Origin: Lentimicrobium sp.
GTDB lineage: Bacteria; Bacteroidota; Bacteroidia; Bacteroidales; Lentimicrobiaceae
Assembly (NCBI GenBank): GCA_023957275.1
Contig: JAMLHF010000006.1
Coordinates: 32,494-96,493, forward strand
DNA length: 64,000 nucleotides
Direction: 5' to 3'
Shown: in pieces, positions 1-9,700 of the stretch
Position numbering within the stretch: the first letter of the stretch is position 1
Layout of the letters: every line of letters begins with the position of its first letter
The notes under the pieces: model-generated
What the model was told of the DNA's origin: nothing
Databases searched by the model: none
What the model saw: the letters and a program-made list of their open reading frames with translations, nothing else
Translations under genes and position numbers: made by a program

Positions 1-35
1 GAGTAAAAACGTTCAATACTTAAAACTCTAATAAA

Positions 36-194
36 ATGAAAACCAAGAATATAGAAGCCTACACAGATGAATCCTATCCTCCGTTTCCGACCAAAGGTAC
101 CTTGTTCTGGAGACGCTTTATCCCCTGGCAAATCATCAGGTTTTTTGTGCTGAACCTGAAGATCATGAAGATCGTGGTCGGAGGGCATTCCTGA
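36..194 (+). CDS. small conserved-looking hypothetical protein (52 aa)
   Basis: A 52-residue reading frame from ATG at 36 to TGA at 192-194. It is rich in aromatic and basic residues: PPFPTKGTLFWRRFIPWQ is followed by the hydrophobic stretch IIRFFVLNLKIMKIVV and a GGHS end. The hydrophobic part is short and amphipathic, so peripheral membrane attachment is possible. It resembles short hypothetical proteins I associate with Bacteroidota, but I cannot name a family or function. It ends convergently with the DNA polymerase I gene. The structured composition and ATG start argue for a real gene; its size keeps this uncertain. Confidence 0.55.
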   Translation: MKTKNIEAYTDESYPPFPTKGTLFWRRFIPWQIIRFFVLNLKIMKIVVGGHS

Positions 195-258
195 TTATTT
201 GCGCGGTTCATGGTATAAAGAGAATCAGGACTCAAAAGCAAATATCCGGTTTTACTTT

Positions 259-3039
259 TTAGTGCGCTTCCAGCCAGTTGCTGCCGGTGCTCATCTCCAC
301 TTCGACCGGTATGCTGAGTTCTATGGCCGATTTCATCAGGCGTTCAATTACCGGTTTTACCGTTTCCACTTCATCCTGATGCACATCGAATACCAGTTCG
401 TCGTGCACCTGCATAATCATGCGCGATTTCAGTTTCAGACGCTCAAATTCCCGCTGTATGCTGATCATGGCAATTTTGATCATGTCTGCCGACGAACCCT
501 GAATTGGTGCATTAATGGCATTCCGCTCGGCGAATCCCCTTACGATCGCATTGCCTGAATTAATGTCGCGCAGGTACCGCCGCCGTTTTTTAATGGTTTC
601 CACATAACCATGCTCCCGTGCAAAAGTGATGATTTCATCCATATAACGCTTGATCCCCGCGAAACGCTCAAAGTATTGACTGATGATTTCGGCAGCCTCC
701 CTACGGGGGATGTTGAGGCGTTCCGACAAACCGAAAGCTGAAATGCCGTAAATAATGCCGAAGTTTACCGTTTTTGCATTTCGGCGCATCTCTTTGGTCA
801 CTTCACTGATATCAATATTGTATATCCTGGCCGCTGTAGCTGTATGGATGTCAATACCATGGCGGAATGCTTCCTGCATGGCTTCATCGCCGCTGATGTG
901 GGCGATCAGGCGTAACTCAATCTGCGAATAGTCGGCCGAAAGCAGCACAAATTTATCATTCCTGGGAACAAATGTCTTTCTGATCTCACGGCCCCGCTCT
1001 GTACGAATCGGAATATTCTGCAGGTTGGGATTGTTGGAACTCAGCCGGCCTGTGGAGGCAACAGCCTGATTGTATGAGGTATGTATTCTGCCTGTTCTGG
1101 GATTAACAAGCAGAGGAAGGGTGTCAACGTAAGTAGATTTAAGCTTTGTCAGTGAACGGTAATCAAGAATCTGCTGCACAATGGGATGCTTGTTTATCAG
1201 CTTCTGAAGCACATCTTCGCTGGTGGAGTGCTGCTTGGTTTTGGTCTGTTTGGGATTGTCCGACAGTTGCATCTTGTCGAAAATGACCTCGCCGAGTTGT
1301 TTGGGTGAAGCAATGTTGAATTCTTCCCCTGCCAGGCGGAAAATTTCCTTTTCTACTTCAGCAATTTCCTTTTCGAGTTGTTCCGAGAATTGGTTCAGGT
1401 TCCCGGAGTCGATTTTCACGCCTTCGGCTTCCATGGCGGCCAGTACCTTCACCAGAGGCATTTCTATTTCGTCGAACAGCGCTCTTGTATCAGTATCAGC
1501 CAACTGAGGCTCAAGGGCAATTCGCAGCTGAAGGGTAATATCGGCATCCTCACAGGCATATTCTTTCAGTTTTTCGGGATCCACCGAGCGCATACTTAAC
1601 TGGTTTTTGCCCTTTTTACCGATCAGTGATTCAATCGAAACCGGCTCATAATTGAGATAGGTGCGTGCCAGAAAATCCATATTGTGCCGCATGTCGGGCT
1701 CAATAAGGTAATGGGCGATCATGGTATCGAAAAGGGTTCCGTTTACCGTGATTTCATACCATTTCAGCACAGAGATGTCGTATTTCATATTCTGACCGGT
1801 TTTACCGATGGTCTCATCGGCAAAGACTCCGGCAAATTCTTTAACGATCTCCAAAGCTTTGGAATATTGCTCAGGCACCGGAACAAACCATGCCTCCCCG
1901 GGTTCAGTGGCAAATGACATACCCACCAGCTCCACGTTGTTTGCGTCAAGTCCGGTGGTTTCGGTGTCGAAACAAAACATCTGCGATTGTGAGAGGTGCG
2001 CAACCAGCGCCTTGATTTTTTCCGGTGTATCGGTCAGATGGTACTGATGTGGTGCCTGACTTATGGTACGCAGCGAGGTGGTTGTTTCGGGCGGCTCGCC
2101 GGCGGCAGCGAACAGGTCTGTAGCCCGCGGCCCGGATATAACATCGCTTTTTTCCAGGTCTGAAAAAACACGTTTGGCAAATGTCCTGAATTCAATTTCT
2201 TCAAAGAGGGTTTTCAATGCGGTGATATCCGGAGCAGTAAGCTTTAACGCATCTTCCTCAAAAGCAATAGGGACGTCAAGAATAATGGTAGCCAGTTGCT
2301 TCGACATCAGCGCCTGTTGTCCGAATGTTTTTACCTTTTCGCGAAGCCCGGCTTTATCAATTTTCTCAGCGTTCTCAATCAGGTTTTCCACATTGTCAAA
2401 GTCTTTCAGCAGGTTTCTGGCGATTACCTCGCCCACGCCCGGAATGCCGGGGATGTTGTCGGAGGCATCGCCCCAGAGGCCCAGCATATCTATTACCTGG
2501 TCAGGGCGTTTTACCCCGAATTTATCGCAAACCTCTTTTACACCCATAATTACAGGATCCTCGCCTGGCTTCCCGGGTTTATACTGAAGGATATTGTCAC
2601 TCACAAGCTGGCCAAAATCCTTATCGGGCGTCATCATATAAACGGTAAATCCTTTCTTTTCAGCCTGTTTGGCAAGGGTGCCGATCACATCGTCGGCTTC
2701 ATAACCGTCAACGGCCAGAACGGGGATGTTGAAGCCCCTGATAAGTTGAATAATGTAGGGGATGGCTGCAGCGATGTCTTCAGGCATGGCTTCGCGGTTG
2801 GCTTTGTATGCCGTGAAATCTTCATGCCTGACGGTGGGGGCGTGGGTGTCGAAGGCAACCCCGATGTGAGAAGGCTTTTCATTCCGGATTACATCATACA
2901 GCGCGTTGGCAAAACCCAGAATGGCCGAGGTGTTTAACCCTTTAGAGGTGATGCGCGGGTTTCTGTTCAGGGCGTAATAGGCTCTGTATATCAGTGCCAT
3001 GGCGTCCAGTAAAAAAAGTTTCTTGCCTTCCTGTGACAT
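259..3039 (-). CDS. polA: DNA polymerase I
   Basis: A 926-residue family A DNA polymerase for gap filling, Okazaki fragment processing and excision repair. The N-terminal 300 residues are the 5'-3' exonuclease (FLLDAMALIYRAYYAL at the start, GYEADDVIGTLA, the DASDNIPGIPGVG helix-hairpin-helix region). The 3'-5' exonuclease keeps its DxE metal motif (FDTETTGLD, near residue 357), so proofreading is probably active. The polymerase domain has DYSQIELRL near 700 and VHDELVFDV near 880, which carry catalytic aspartates. I chose the ATG at 3039 (MSQEGKKLFLLDA) because the 27 extra upstream residues do not match the family and the conserved fold starts at FLLDA. Length is normal. Confidence 0.96.
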   Translation of the reverse strand: MSQEGKKLFLLDAMALIYRAYYALNRNPRITSKGLNTSAILGFANALYDVIRNEKPSHIGVAFDTHAPTVRHEDFTAYKANREAMPEDIAAAIPYIIQLIRGFNIPVLAVDGYEADDVIGTLAKQAEKKGFTVYMMTPDKDFGQLVSDNILQYKPGKPGEDPVIMGVKEVCDKFGVKRPDQVIDMLGLWGDASDNIPGIPGVGEVIARNLLKDFDNVENLIENAEKIDKAGLREKVKTFGQQALMSKQLATIILDVPIAFEEDALKLTAPDITALKTLFEEIEFRTFAKRVFSDLEKSDVISGPRATDLFAAAGEPPETTTSLRTISQAPHQYHLTDTPEKIKALVAHLSQSQMFCFDTETTGLDANNVELVGMSFATEPGEAWFVPVPEQYSKALEIVKEFAGVFADETIGKTGQNMKYDISVLKWYEITVNGTLFDTMIAHYLIEPDMRHNMDFLARTYLNYEPVSIESLIGKKGKNQLSMRSVDPEKLKEYACEDADITLQLRIALEPQLADTDTRALFDEIEMPLVKVLAAMEAEGVKIDSGNLNQFSEQLEKEIAEVEKEIFRLAGEEFNIASPKQLGEVIFDKMQLSDNPKQTKTKQHSTSEDVLQKLINKHPIVQQILDYRSLTKLKSTYVDTLPLLVNPRTGRIHTSYNQAVASTGRLSSNNPNLQNIPIRTERGREIRKTFVPRNDKFVLLSADYSQIELRLIAHISGDEAMQEAFRHGIDIHTATAARIYNIDISEVTKEMRRNAKTVNFGIIYGISAFGLSERLNIPRREAAEIISQYFERFAGIKRYMDEIITFAREHGYVETIKKRRRYLRDINSGNAIVRGFAERNAINAPIQGSSADMIKIAMISIQREFERLKLKSRMIMQVHDELVFDVHQDEVETVKPVIERLMKSAIELSIPVEVEMSTGSNWLEAH

Positions 3040-3180
3040 GTTCGGGAGATTTAGATTATACTGCAATCCTCCGGGATATATTTGCCCCGTCAGGCAAAGA
3101 TAATAAACGCGGCGGAACACTGATGGCCACGCCCGCTGAAATGAATTTTAACGCTGTACGCGGTGGCATGCTTATTTTAT

Positions 3181-3188
3181 TATATTTG
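3181..3188 (+). promoter_or_regulatory. Bacteroidota -7 promoter element for the aminotransferase gene
   Basis: TATATTTG matches the Bacteroidota consensus TAnnTTTG and lies 22 nt before the ATG at 3211. No clear TTG is seen at the -33 position. Confidence 0.45.
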
Positions 3189-3210
3189 CCTGTGATCAAT
3201 TAAGCTTGCT

Positions 3211-4368
3211 ATGGAAAATTATACCGGCAGCCTGGTTTCAAAGCTGCCGTTTACCGGGACCAGCATTTTTGCTGTGATGTCGGCATTGGCCAAAGAGTAC
3301 AACGCCATTAACCTTTCGCAGGGTTTCCCCGATTTCCCTGTTTCGGAAGAGCTGATAAAGCTTGTAAACAGTTATATGAAAAAGGGCATGAACCAGTATG
3401 CACCCATGCCCGGGATTCTTCCGCTGCGCGAAGGGATATCGGAAATGTTCGAAACGCGCTATGGTGTCAAGTATCATCCTGAAACGGAGATTACCATCAC
3501 CGCGGGAGCAACCCAGGGATTGTTTTCCATCATATCGGCATTTATCCGGCCGGGTGATGAGGTAGTCGTACTGGAGCCTGCCTACGACAGTTATGCTCCG
3601 GCCGTGATGCTGCAGGGGGGCATGGTGAAATACGCCCGGCTGCAGGCCCCGGATTATTCTATCAACTGGGATACTTTTCCGGCGCTGATCAGCGGTCGCA
3701 CAAGGATGATTATCATCAATTCACCGCATAATCCCACCGGAACCATTATCAAAGCCAAAGACCTGAAAAAACTTGACACACTGCTTAAAAACAGAGATAT
3801 CCTTGTGCTCAGTGATGAAGTTTATGAACACCTGATTTTCGACGGGCAGTCCCATGAAAGCATTTGCCGGTATCCCGGACTTGCTTCCAGAAGCCTGGTA
3901 GTGGGTTCTTTTGGAAAAACATTTCATGCCACCGGCTGGAAGTGCGGGTTTGTTCTGGCTCCGCCGCAGCTTACCGCCGAATTCCGTAAAGTGCATCAGT
4001 TTGTGGTTTTTGCGGTGAATACCCCGGTGCAACATGCCATCGCCGGGTACCTGCGCAACCCTGAGCATTATATTCATCTGGGCAGTTTTTATCAGGAAAA
4101 GCGCGATTTGTTCCTTAATATGATAAAAGGGTCAAGGTTTAAAGCGGTGCCGGCTTCGGGGACTTATTTTCAGTTGCTCAACTACAGCAAAATCAGTGAT
4201 GAGAAGGAAACAACCTTTGCCGAACGGCTGACCCGGGAGTTTAAAATAGCCTCTGTACCGGTGTCGCCTTTTTACCACAATCAGGAAGATAATAAAGTAC
4301 TCAGGTTTTGTTTTGCCAAAACCACGGAAACGCTTGAAAAGGCAGCCGAAATTTTGTGCAGGATATAA
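3211..4368 (+). CDS. PLP-dependent methionine/glutamine aminotransferase (YbdL/KAT-like)
   Basis: A 385-residue fold-type I aminotransferase. Family signatures include INLSQGFPDFP near the start, NSPHNPTGT for cofactor and substrate binding, SDEVYEHL, and the Schiff-base lysine K236 in SFGKTFHATGWK. The GFPDFP/HATGWK pattern is that of methionine aminotransferase YbdL and glutamine transaminase K (kynurenine aminotransferase) enzymes, which transaminate methionine, glutamine or aromatic amino acids with 2-oxo acids, including 2-oxo-4-methylthiobutyrate. The next gene, 39 nt downstream on the same strand, is an omega-amidase. That pairing supports a glutamine transaminase role, because omega-amidase removes the 2-oxoglutaramate product. 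Cytoplasmic, normal length, exact donor unknown. Confidence 0.88.
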   Translation: MENYTGSLVSKLPFTGTSIFAVMSALAKEYNAINLSQGFPDFPVSEELIKLVNSYMKKGMNQYAPMPGILPLREGISEMFETRYGVKYHPETEITITAGATQGLFSIISAFIRPGDEVVVLEPAYDSYAPAVMLQGGMVKYARLQAPDYSINWDTFPALISGRTRMIIINSPHNPTGTIIKAKDLKKLDTLLKNRDILVLSDEVYEHLIFDGQSHESICRYPGLASRSLVVGSFGKTFHATGWKCGFVLAPPQLTAEFRKVHQFVVFAVNTPVQHAIAGYLRNPEHYIHLGSFYQEKRDLFLNMIKGSRFKAVPASGTYFQLLNYSKISDEKETTFAERLTREFKIASVPVSPFYHNQEDNKVLRFCFAKTTETLEKAAEILCRI

Positions 4369-4407
4369 ATAGAAATGAAAAATTGATGCTCACTAATCTT
4401 TAAATAT

Positions 4408-5208
4408 ATGAAACCAACCGGATATCTGCGCGTTTCAATCATTCAGGCTTCGCTGGTCTGGGGCGATAAGCTGAAAAATCTGGAGTATTTTGACAGGGAG
4501 GTTGAACATCTGAGCGGGCAAACCGATCTGATTGTGCTTCCCGAGATGTTTGCCACCGGATTTGTAATGGATGCATCCAGGGTGGCTGAGCCTATGAACG
4601 GGATCATCATGCAGTGGATGGCCAACCACGCCTCAAAGCTTGATTGCGTGATTACCGGCAGCCTCGCTGTTAAAGAGAAGGGAAAATTCTACAACCGGTT
4701 GATCTGGATGCGCCCTGACGGTAGTTTTGAATATACCGATAAACGGCATCTTTTCCGGATGGGGAATGAAGATGAGTATTTCACGGCCGGTGAAAAGCCC
4801 CTGGTGGTTACCCTGAAAGGCTGGAAGATCCGCCCCCTGATCTGCTACGATCTCCGTTTTCCCGTTTGGAGTAAAAACCGCCTGATTGATGGTCAATATG
4901 AATACGATCTGTTGATTTATGTAGCCAACTGGCCGGCCAGCCGCAGTTATGTGTGGAAATCGCTGCTCACGGCGCGCGCCATCGAGAACCAGGCATATTG
5001 TGTCGGGGTGAATCGTATAGGCAAAGACGGAAAAGGCATCCCCCACAGCGGCAACTCTATGGTGCTTGACTTTAAAGGCCGTTTTCAGGTGAACGCACCG
5101 GCAAATAAAACCTATACGGAAACCGCGCTGCTCGATTACACTGAACTTGATTCATTCAGGCAGCGATTTGCCGTTGGCCTTGACTGGGACAGTTTTACCA
5201 TTCACTGA
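4408..5208 (+). CDS. omega-amidase / carbon-nitrogen hydrolase (YafV/Nit2 type)
   Basis: A 266-residue nitrilase-superfamily amidase. The catalytic triad is visible as E46 (VLPEMFATGF), K112 (YTDKRHLF) and C146 (PLICYDLRFP). Family knowledge: YafV and Nit2 hydrolyse 2-oxoglutaramate and 2-oxosuccinamate to the 2-oxo acid plus ammonia, making glutamine transamination irreversible. The LPEMF, KRHLF and ICYDLRFPV blocks are those of this branch rather than of nitrilases or NAD synthetase domains. It follows the aminotransferase by 39 nt and is probably co-transcribed with it. No signal peptide, so cytoplasmic. Confidence 0.88.
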   Translation: MKPTGYLRVSIIQASLVWGDKLKNLEYFDREVEHLSGQTDLIVLPEMFATGFVMDASRVAEPMNGIIMQWMANHASKLDCVITGSLAVKEKGKFYNRLIWMRPDGSFEYTDKRHLFRMGNEDEYFTAGEKPLVVTLKGWKIRPLICYDLRFPVWSKNRLIDGQYEYDLLIYVANWPASRSYVWKSLLTARAIENQAYCVGVNRIGKDGKGIPHSGNSMVLDFKGRFQVNAPANKTYTETALLDYTELDSFRQRFAVGLDWDSFTIH

Positions 5209-5296
5209 TTCAGCAGCAGTAATATACCTGCCCCGCTTTATTGTATAATCCTGAGCGGCATGCGAACGTCAGTGCCACTTTTCGATAATTGAATTT

Positions 5297-6529
5297 ATGA
5301 AATTTGAAGATTCAAATTTTGAACCGGTCATAAAGAAAAACCTGGCTACCGCCGGTTTTACCCGTCCTACCGATATACAGTTCAGGGCAATACCGCCCGT
5401 GCTGCGCGGCGAGGATGTGCTGGCCATTGCCCAGACCGGAACGGGGAAAACCGCGGCCTTCGTTATCCCGATTCTGAATATTTTGTTGCGCAACAAGCGC
5501 CCTGAAGCGGGGATCCGGTGCCTGGTGATGGTCCCTACCCGCGAACTGGCCCGGCAGATTACCTCGGTATTCAATACCCTTGGCAAAGGCAGTGGAATCA
5601 AAACGCTATCTGTATTCGGAGGGGTGGAGCAGGAACCACAGATTGAAAGGCTCAACCAGGGGATAGATATCCTTGTTGCTACACCCGGCCGCATGTTTGA
5701 TCTGGCAAGCCAGGGATACCTCTCAGTCGGTCAGGTACAGATACTGGTGCTGGATGAAGCCGACCATATGCTTGATCTGGGATTCATCAACGACATCAGG
5801 CAACTGGTAACAAAACTTCCCGCCCGAAGGCAAACCCTGTTCTTTTCAGCAACCATCAACCCTGAAATTAAAAAACTGGCTTATTCTCTGGTGAAGAATG
5901 CCATCCGTATTCAGATTTCACCCAAAGATCCGGTATCCAGAAACGTTGACCACAGCGTTGCCTTTATCGGGATGGACGACAAGCGCTTCTTTCTCGAACG
6001 CATGATCAATGATCATCCTGAAAGTAAAATTCTGGTTTTTGTGCGTACAAAGGTCAGGGCCGAAAGGGTCTGTGCCGCCCTTGAAAGGGTGGGCATCCAA
6101 AGCCGCGTTATGCATGGCGATGTGGAACAGAAAATACGGTTTGCCACCCTGAGCCAGTTCAGGGAGGGATTGTTCAGAGTGTTGATTGCTACGGATGTTA
6201 CAGCCAGAGGTATTGATATCCCGGATGTGGAATACGTGGTGAATTACGACCTGCCCGAAAAGGCTGAGAACTACGTGCACCGTGTGGGCCGAACCGGTCG
6301 CGGTAACCGGCGGGGTACGGCGGTTTCTTTCTGCAGTAATGAAGAAAAGCCCCTCCTTGATGCCATCGAAGCTTTTATGGAGAAGGAGATACAGGTACTC
6401 AATATCGACCGTCAGGATTATGAAGCGATCGTTGACCTGGCCGTCGAAAGTCCAAAAGACTGGCGCTCGCTGATTGAACAGGCGGAGAAGGACGAAGAAA
6501 AACACCGCAAGGGGAAACGGAAGAAATAG
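5297..6529 (+). CDS. DEAD-box ATP-dependent RNA helicase (RhlE-like)
   Basis: A 410-residue RNA helicase core with all motifs: Q motif (FTRPTDIQ), Walker A AQTGTGKT with K51, PTRELA, TPGR, DEAD box VLDEADHML, SAT (FFSATI), ARGIDIP and HRVGRTGR. After the second RecA domain there is a short basic tail ending KHRKGKRKK, as in RhlE-type helicases that bind structured RNA during ribosome assembly or RNA decay. It starts about 88 nt after the amidase gene and is probably transcribed separately. The exact subfamily (RhlE versus another Bacteroidota DEAD protein) is inferred. Confidence 0.92.
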   Translation: MKFEDSNFEPVIKKNLATAGFTRPTDIQFRAIPPVLRGEDVLAIAQTGTGKTAAFVIPILNILLRNKRPEAGIRCLVMVPTRELARQITSVFNTLGKGSGIKTLSVFGGVEQEPQIERLNQGIDILVATPGRMFDLASQGYLSVGQVQILVLDEADHMLDLGFINDIRQLVTKLPARRQTLFFSATINPEIKKLAYSLVKNAIRIQISPKDPVSRNVDHSVAFIGMDDKRFFLERMINDHPESKILVFVRTKVRAERVCAALERVGIQSRVMHGDVEQKIRFATLSQFREGLFRVLIATDVTARGIDIPDVEYVVNYDLPEKAENYVHRVGRTGRGNRRGTAVSFCSNEEKPLLDAIEAFMEKEIQVLNIDRQDYEAIVDLAVESPKDWRSLIEQAEKDEEKHRKGKRKK

Positions 6530-6732
6530 GGTTCCGGGAGGCCCGGCCGGTTGGAAGTTGACTCATCAGACCTGGCACTCCGGTTTTCCTCCTTATCCAT
6601 ATCGCTGAGCCTGATCAACCGGTATATTCCGCACTAATGCAACAAGCATTGCAGCTTATGGAAACGGTATTCCCGAATTCCGGCGCTCTGCCGGGCGTTT
6701 CAGTAATATCCGGATGAAATGCACATTTTAAC

Positions 6733-6740
6733 TAACTTTG
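6733..6740 (+). promoter_or_regulatory. -7 promoter element for mfd
   Basis: TAACTTTG fits TAnnTTTG and ends 25 nt before the GTG start at 6766, which supports that start. No TTG stands out at -33. Confidence 0.45.
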
Positions 6741-6765
6741 CAGCTTTCATTTAATCCGGCAAGCC

Positions 6766-9700
6766 GTGAAAGCTTCCCAACTGACTGAACACTACCGCAA
6801 TAACGAGGCTGTTGCGGCTTTGGGTGTTTTATGCAATTCAAAAGAAACCTTCAGGATGCACCTGAAAGGAATGGCGGGCTCTGCCGCTGCCGTGGCGGCT
6901 TCCGCGGTGTTTGCCAATTCAGGCCCGCTTCATTTGATTATTCTTCCCGAAAAGGAAGAAGCCGCTTATTTTTTCAACGATCTTGAAAATCTGATGGGAG
7001 AACAGGAGGTGCCTTTCCATAAAAAGAAGGTGCTTTTCTTCCCAACCACCTACCGCCGGCCCTATGAAATAGAAAAGACCGACAATATCAATGTCCTGTC
7101 ACGCACCGAAGTGATGAAGCGCATCGGTACGCGCGAGGGTGGCAGCCTGGTGGTTACCTATCCCGAAGCGCTGGCCGAAAAGGTGGTCAGCAAAGCATAC
7201 CTGAAGAAAAATACCCTCAGAATGGGACTGGGAGAAAGCCTCTCCATTGATTTTGTCATTGACCTGCTGGCTGAATATGGTTTTGAGCGGGTCGATTTTG
7301 TTGTTGAACCGGGGGAGTATGCCCTGCGCGGCGGGATCATCGACGTGTTTTCCTATACCAACGACCGGCCTTACCGGATAGAGTTTTTCGGAGATGACGT
7401 GGAGTCTATCCGTACCTTCGACCCCGGAACGCAATTATCCATCGACCGGCTCGATCACATCACCATTACACCCAACGTGCAGGACAGGGCCCTGCAGGAA
7501 AAACGGGAGCCTTTCCTTTCCTATATCGGCCGTAATGCCGTGGTTTGGGTGCGCGACCTGGCGTTTGCCACCGACCGCATCGCAAAGGAGTTTGAGAAGG
7601 CTGAAAAGGCTTTCGCAGCGCTCTCGCCCGATATCCGGCATCTGGAACCCGGTGAGCTTTTTGTAAATGCGGAAAGCTTTAAGAGTGACATCCTTTCCCA
7701 CCCGCTGATCGAGTTTGGCAGCCATTTCCTGATCAAGGAAAGCGGGCAGATTGAGTTCAACATGCAGCCCCAGCCTTCCTTCAACAAAAATTTTGACCTG
7801 CTGCTGCAAAACCTTGATGAAAACAGCCGGGATGGGATCGCAAACCTGATTCTGGCTGACAACCCAAAGCAAACTGAGCGGATTCAGACCATTTTCAGCG
7901 ATCTGAAAGCCAACCGGGGAATGACCGAAGCCGGTCTTAACTATGACCTGGTCAATCTTTCACTGCATGAAGGCTTTATCGACCGGGGGAATAAGCTGGC
8001 CTGTTACACCGACCACCAGATTTTCGACCGTTATCACAAATACCGCATTCGCGATGGTTTTGCCGGAAAGCAGGCCATCACCATGAAAGAGATTTATGAC
8101 CTTCAGCCCGGCGATTATGTGACGCATATCGACCATGGGGTGGGGCGGTTCGACGGTCTGGAAAAAATTGAAAACAACGGCAGGCAGCAGGAGGCCATCC
8201 GGCTGATTTATCAGAACAACGATATTCTTTATGTGAGCATTCATTCGCTGCACCGCATCTCGAAATATGTCGGCAAGGAAGGTACGGTGCCGTCGCTCAA
8301 CAAACTGGGCTCCAATGCATGGAACAAACTGAAAAGCAAAACCAAGCAGAGGGTAAAGGATATCGCCAAAGATCTGATCAAACTCTACGCCGAACGGAAG
8401 GCTGCGGATGGCTTTAACTTCAATCCGGATACCTACATGCAGCATGAGCTGGAAGCATCATTTATCTATGAGGATACCCCCGATCAGGTGAAGTCGACGG
8501 CGGACGTCAAGCGCGATATGGAGAAGTCATATCCCATGGACCGCCTGGTATGCGGGGATGTGGGTTTCGGGAAAACCGAAATTGCGGTGCGCGCGGCATT
8601 CAAGGCGGTAGCCGACAGTAAGCAGGTGGCAGTGCTGGTGCCGACAACCATTCTGGCTTTGCAGCATTACCGTACCTTCAGCGAACGCCTGAAAGAGTTT
8701 CCCTGCAGGGTGGATTACATCAACCGGTTCAAGAGCGCCAAACAGCAAAACAGCACATTGAAAGATCTGGAAGCGGGGAAAATTGACATCCTGATCGGGA
8801 CACACCGGCTGGTGAGCCAGGATGTGAAGTTCAAAGACCTCGGCCTGATGATCATTGACGAGGAGCAGAAATTTGGCGTGGCAACAAAGGAGAAGCTGAA
8901 GAAACTGAAGGTGAATGTCGATACCCTGACCCTGACGGCTACGCCCATTCCGAGGACACTGCAGTTTTCACTGATGGGGGCGCGCGACCTGAGCGTGATC
9001 AATACACCTCCTCCCAACCGCTATCCGGTTCAGACCGAATTGCATGCCTTTAATGAGGAGATCATCAGGGATGCCATTCATTTTGAGCTTTCACGGAGCG
9101 GACAGGTGTTCTTTGTGCACAACCGGGTAAACAACATCATCGAGGTGGCGGGCATGATTCAGCGGCTGGTGCCGGATGCCAAAATCGCCATCGGGCACGG
9201 GCAGATGGAAGGTCATAAGCTGGAAAAGATCATGCTCGATTTTGTGGAAGGATATTATGATATCCTGATAGCGACAACCATCATCGAATCGGGGCTTGAT
9301 ATCCCCAATGTAAATACCATTATCATCAATGAAGCCCAGAACTATGGACTGAGCGACCTGCATCAGCTCAGGGGAAGGGTGGGGCGGACCAATAAAAAGG
9401 CATTCTGTTATCTGCTGGCCCCACCGCTTTCGGTACTCACCGATGAAGCCCGTAAAAGGCTGAAAGCCATTGAGGAATTCTCTGAGTTGGGCAGCGGGTT
9501 CAACATCGCCATGCGCGACCTCGACATACGCGGTGCCGGGAATATCCTCGGAGCGGAACAGAGTGGTTTTATCTCCGAAATCGGTTTTGAAATGTATCAG
9601 CGCATTCTCGACGAAGCAATTCTCGAGCTTAAAGAAACCGACTTTAAGGAGCTTTACCGCGATGAAATTCCTGTGCAAAAGGAATTTGTGAAGGAATGCC

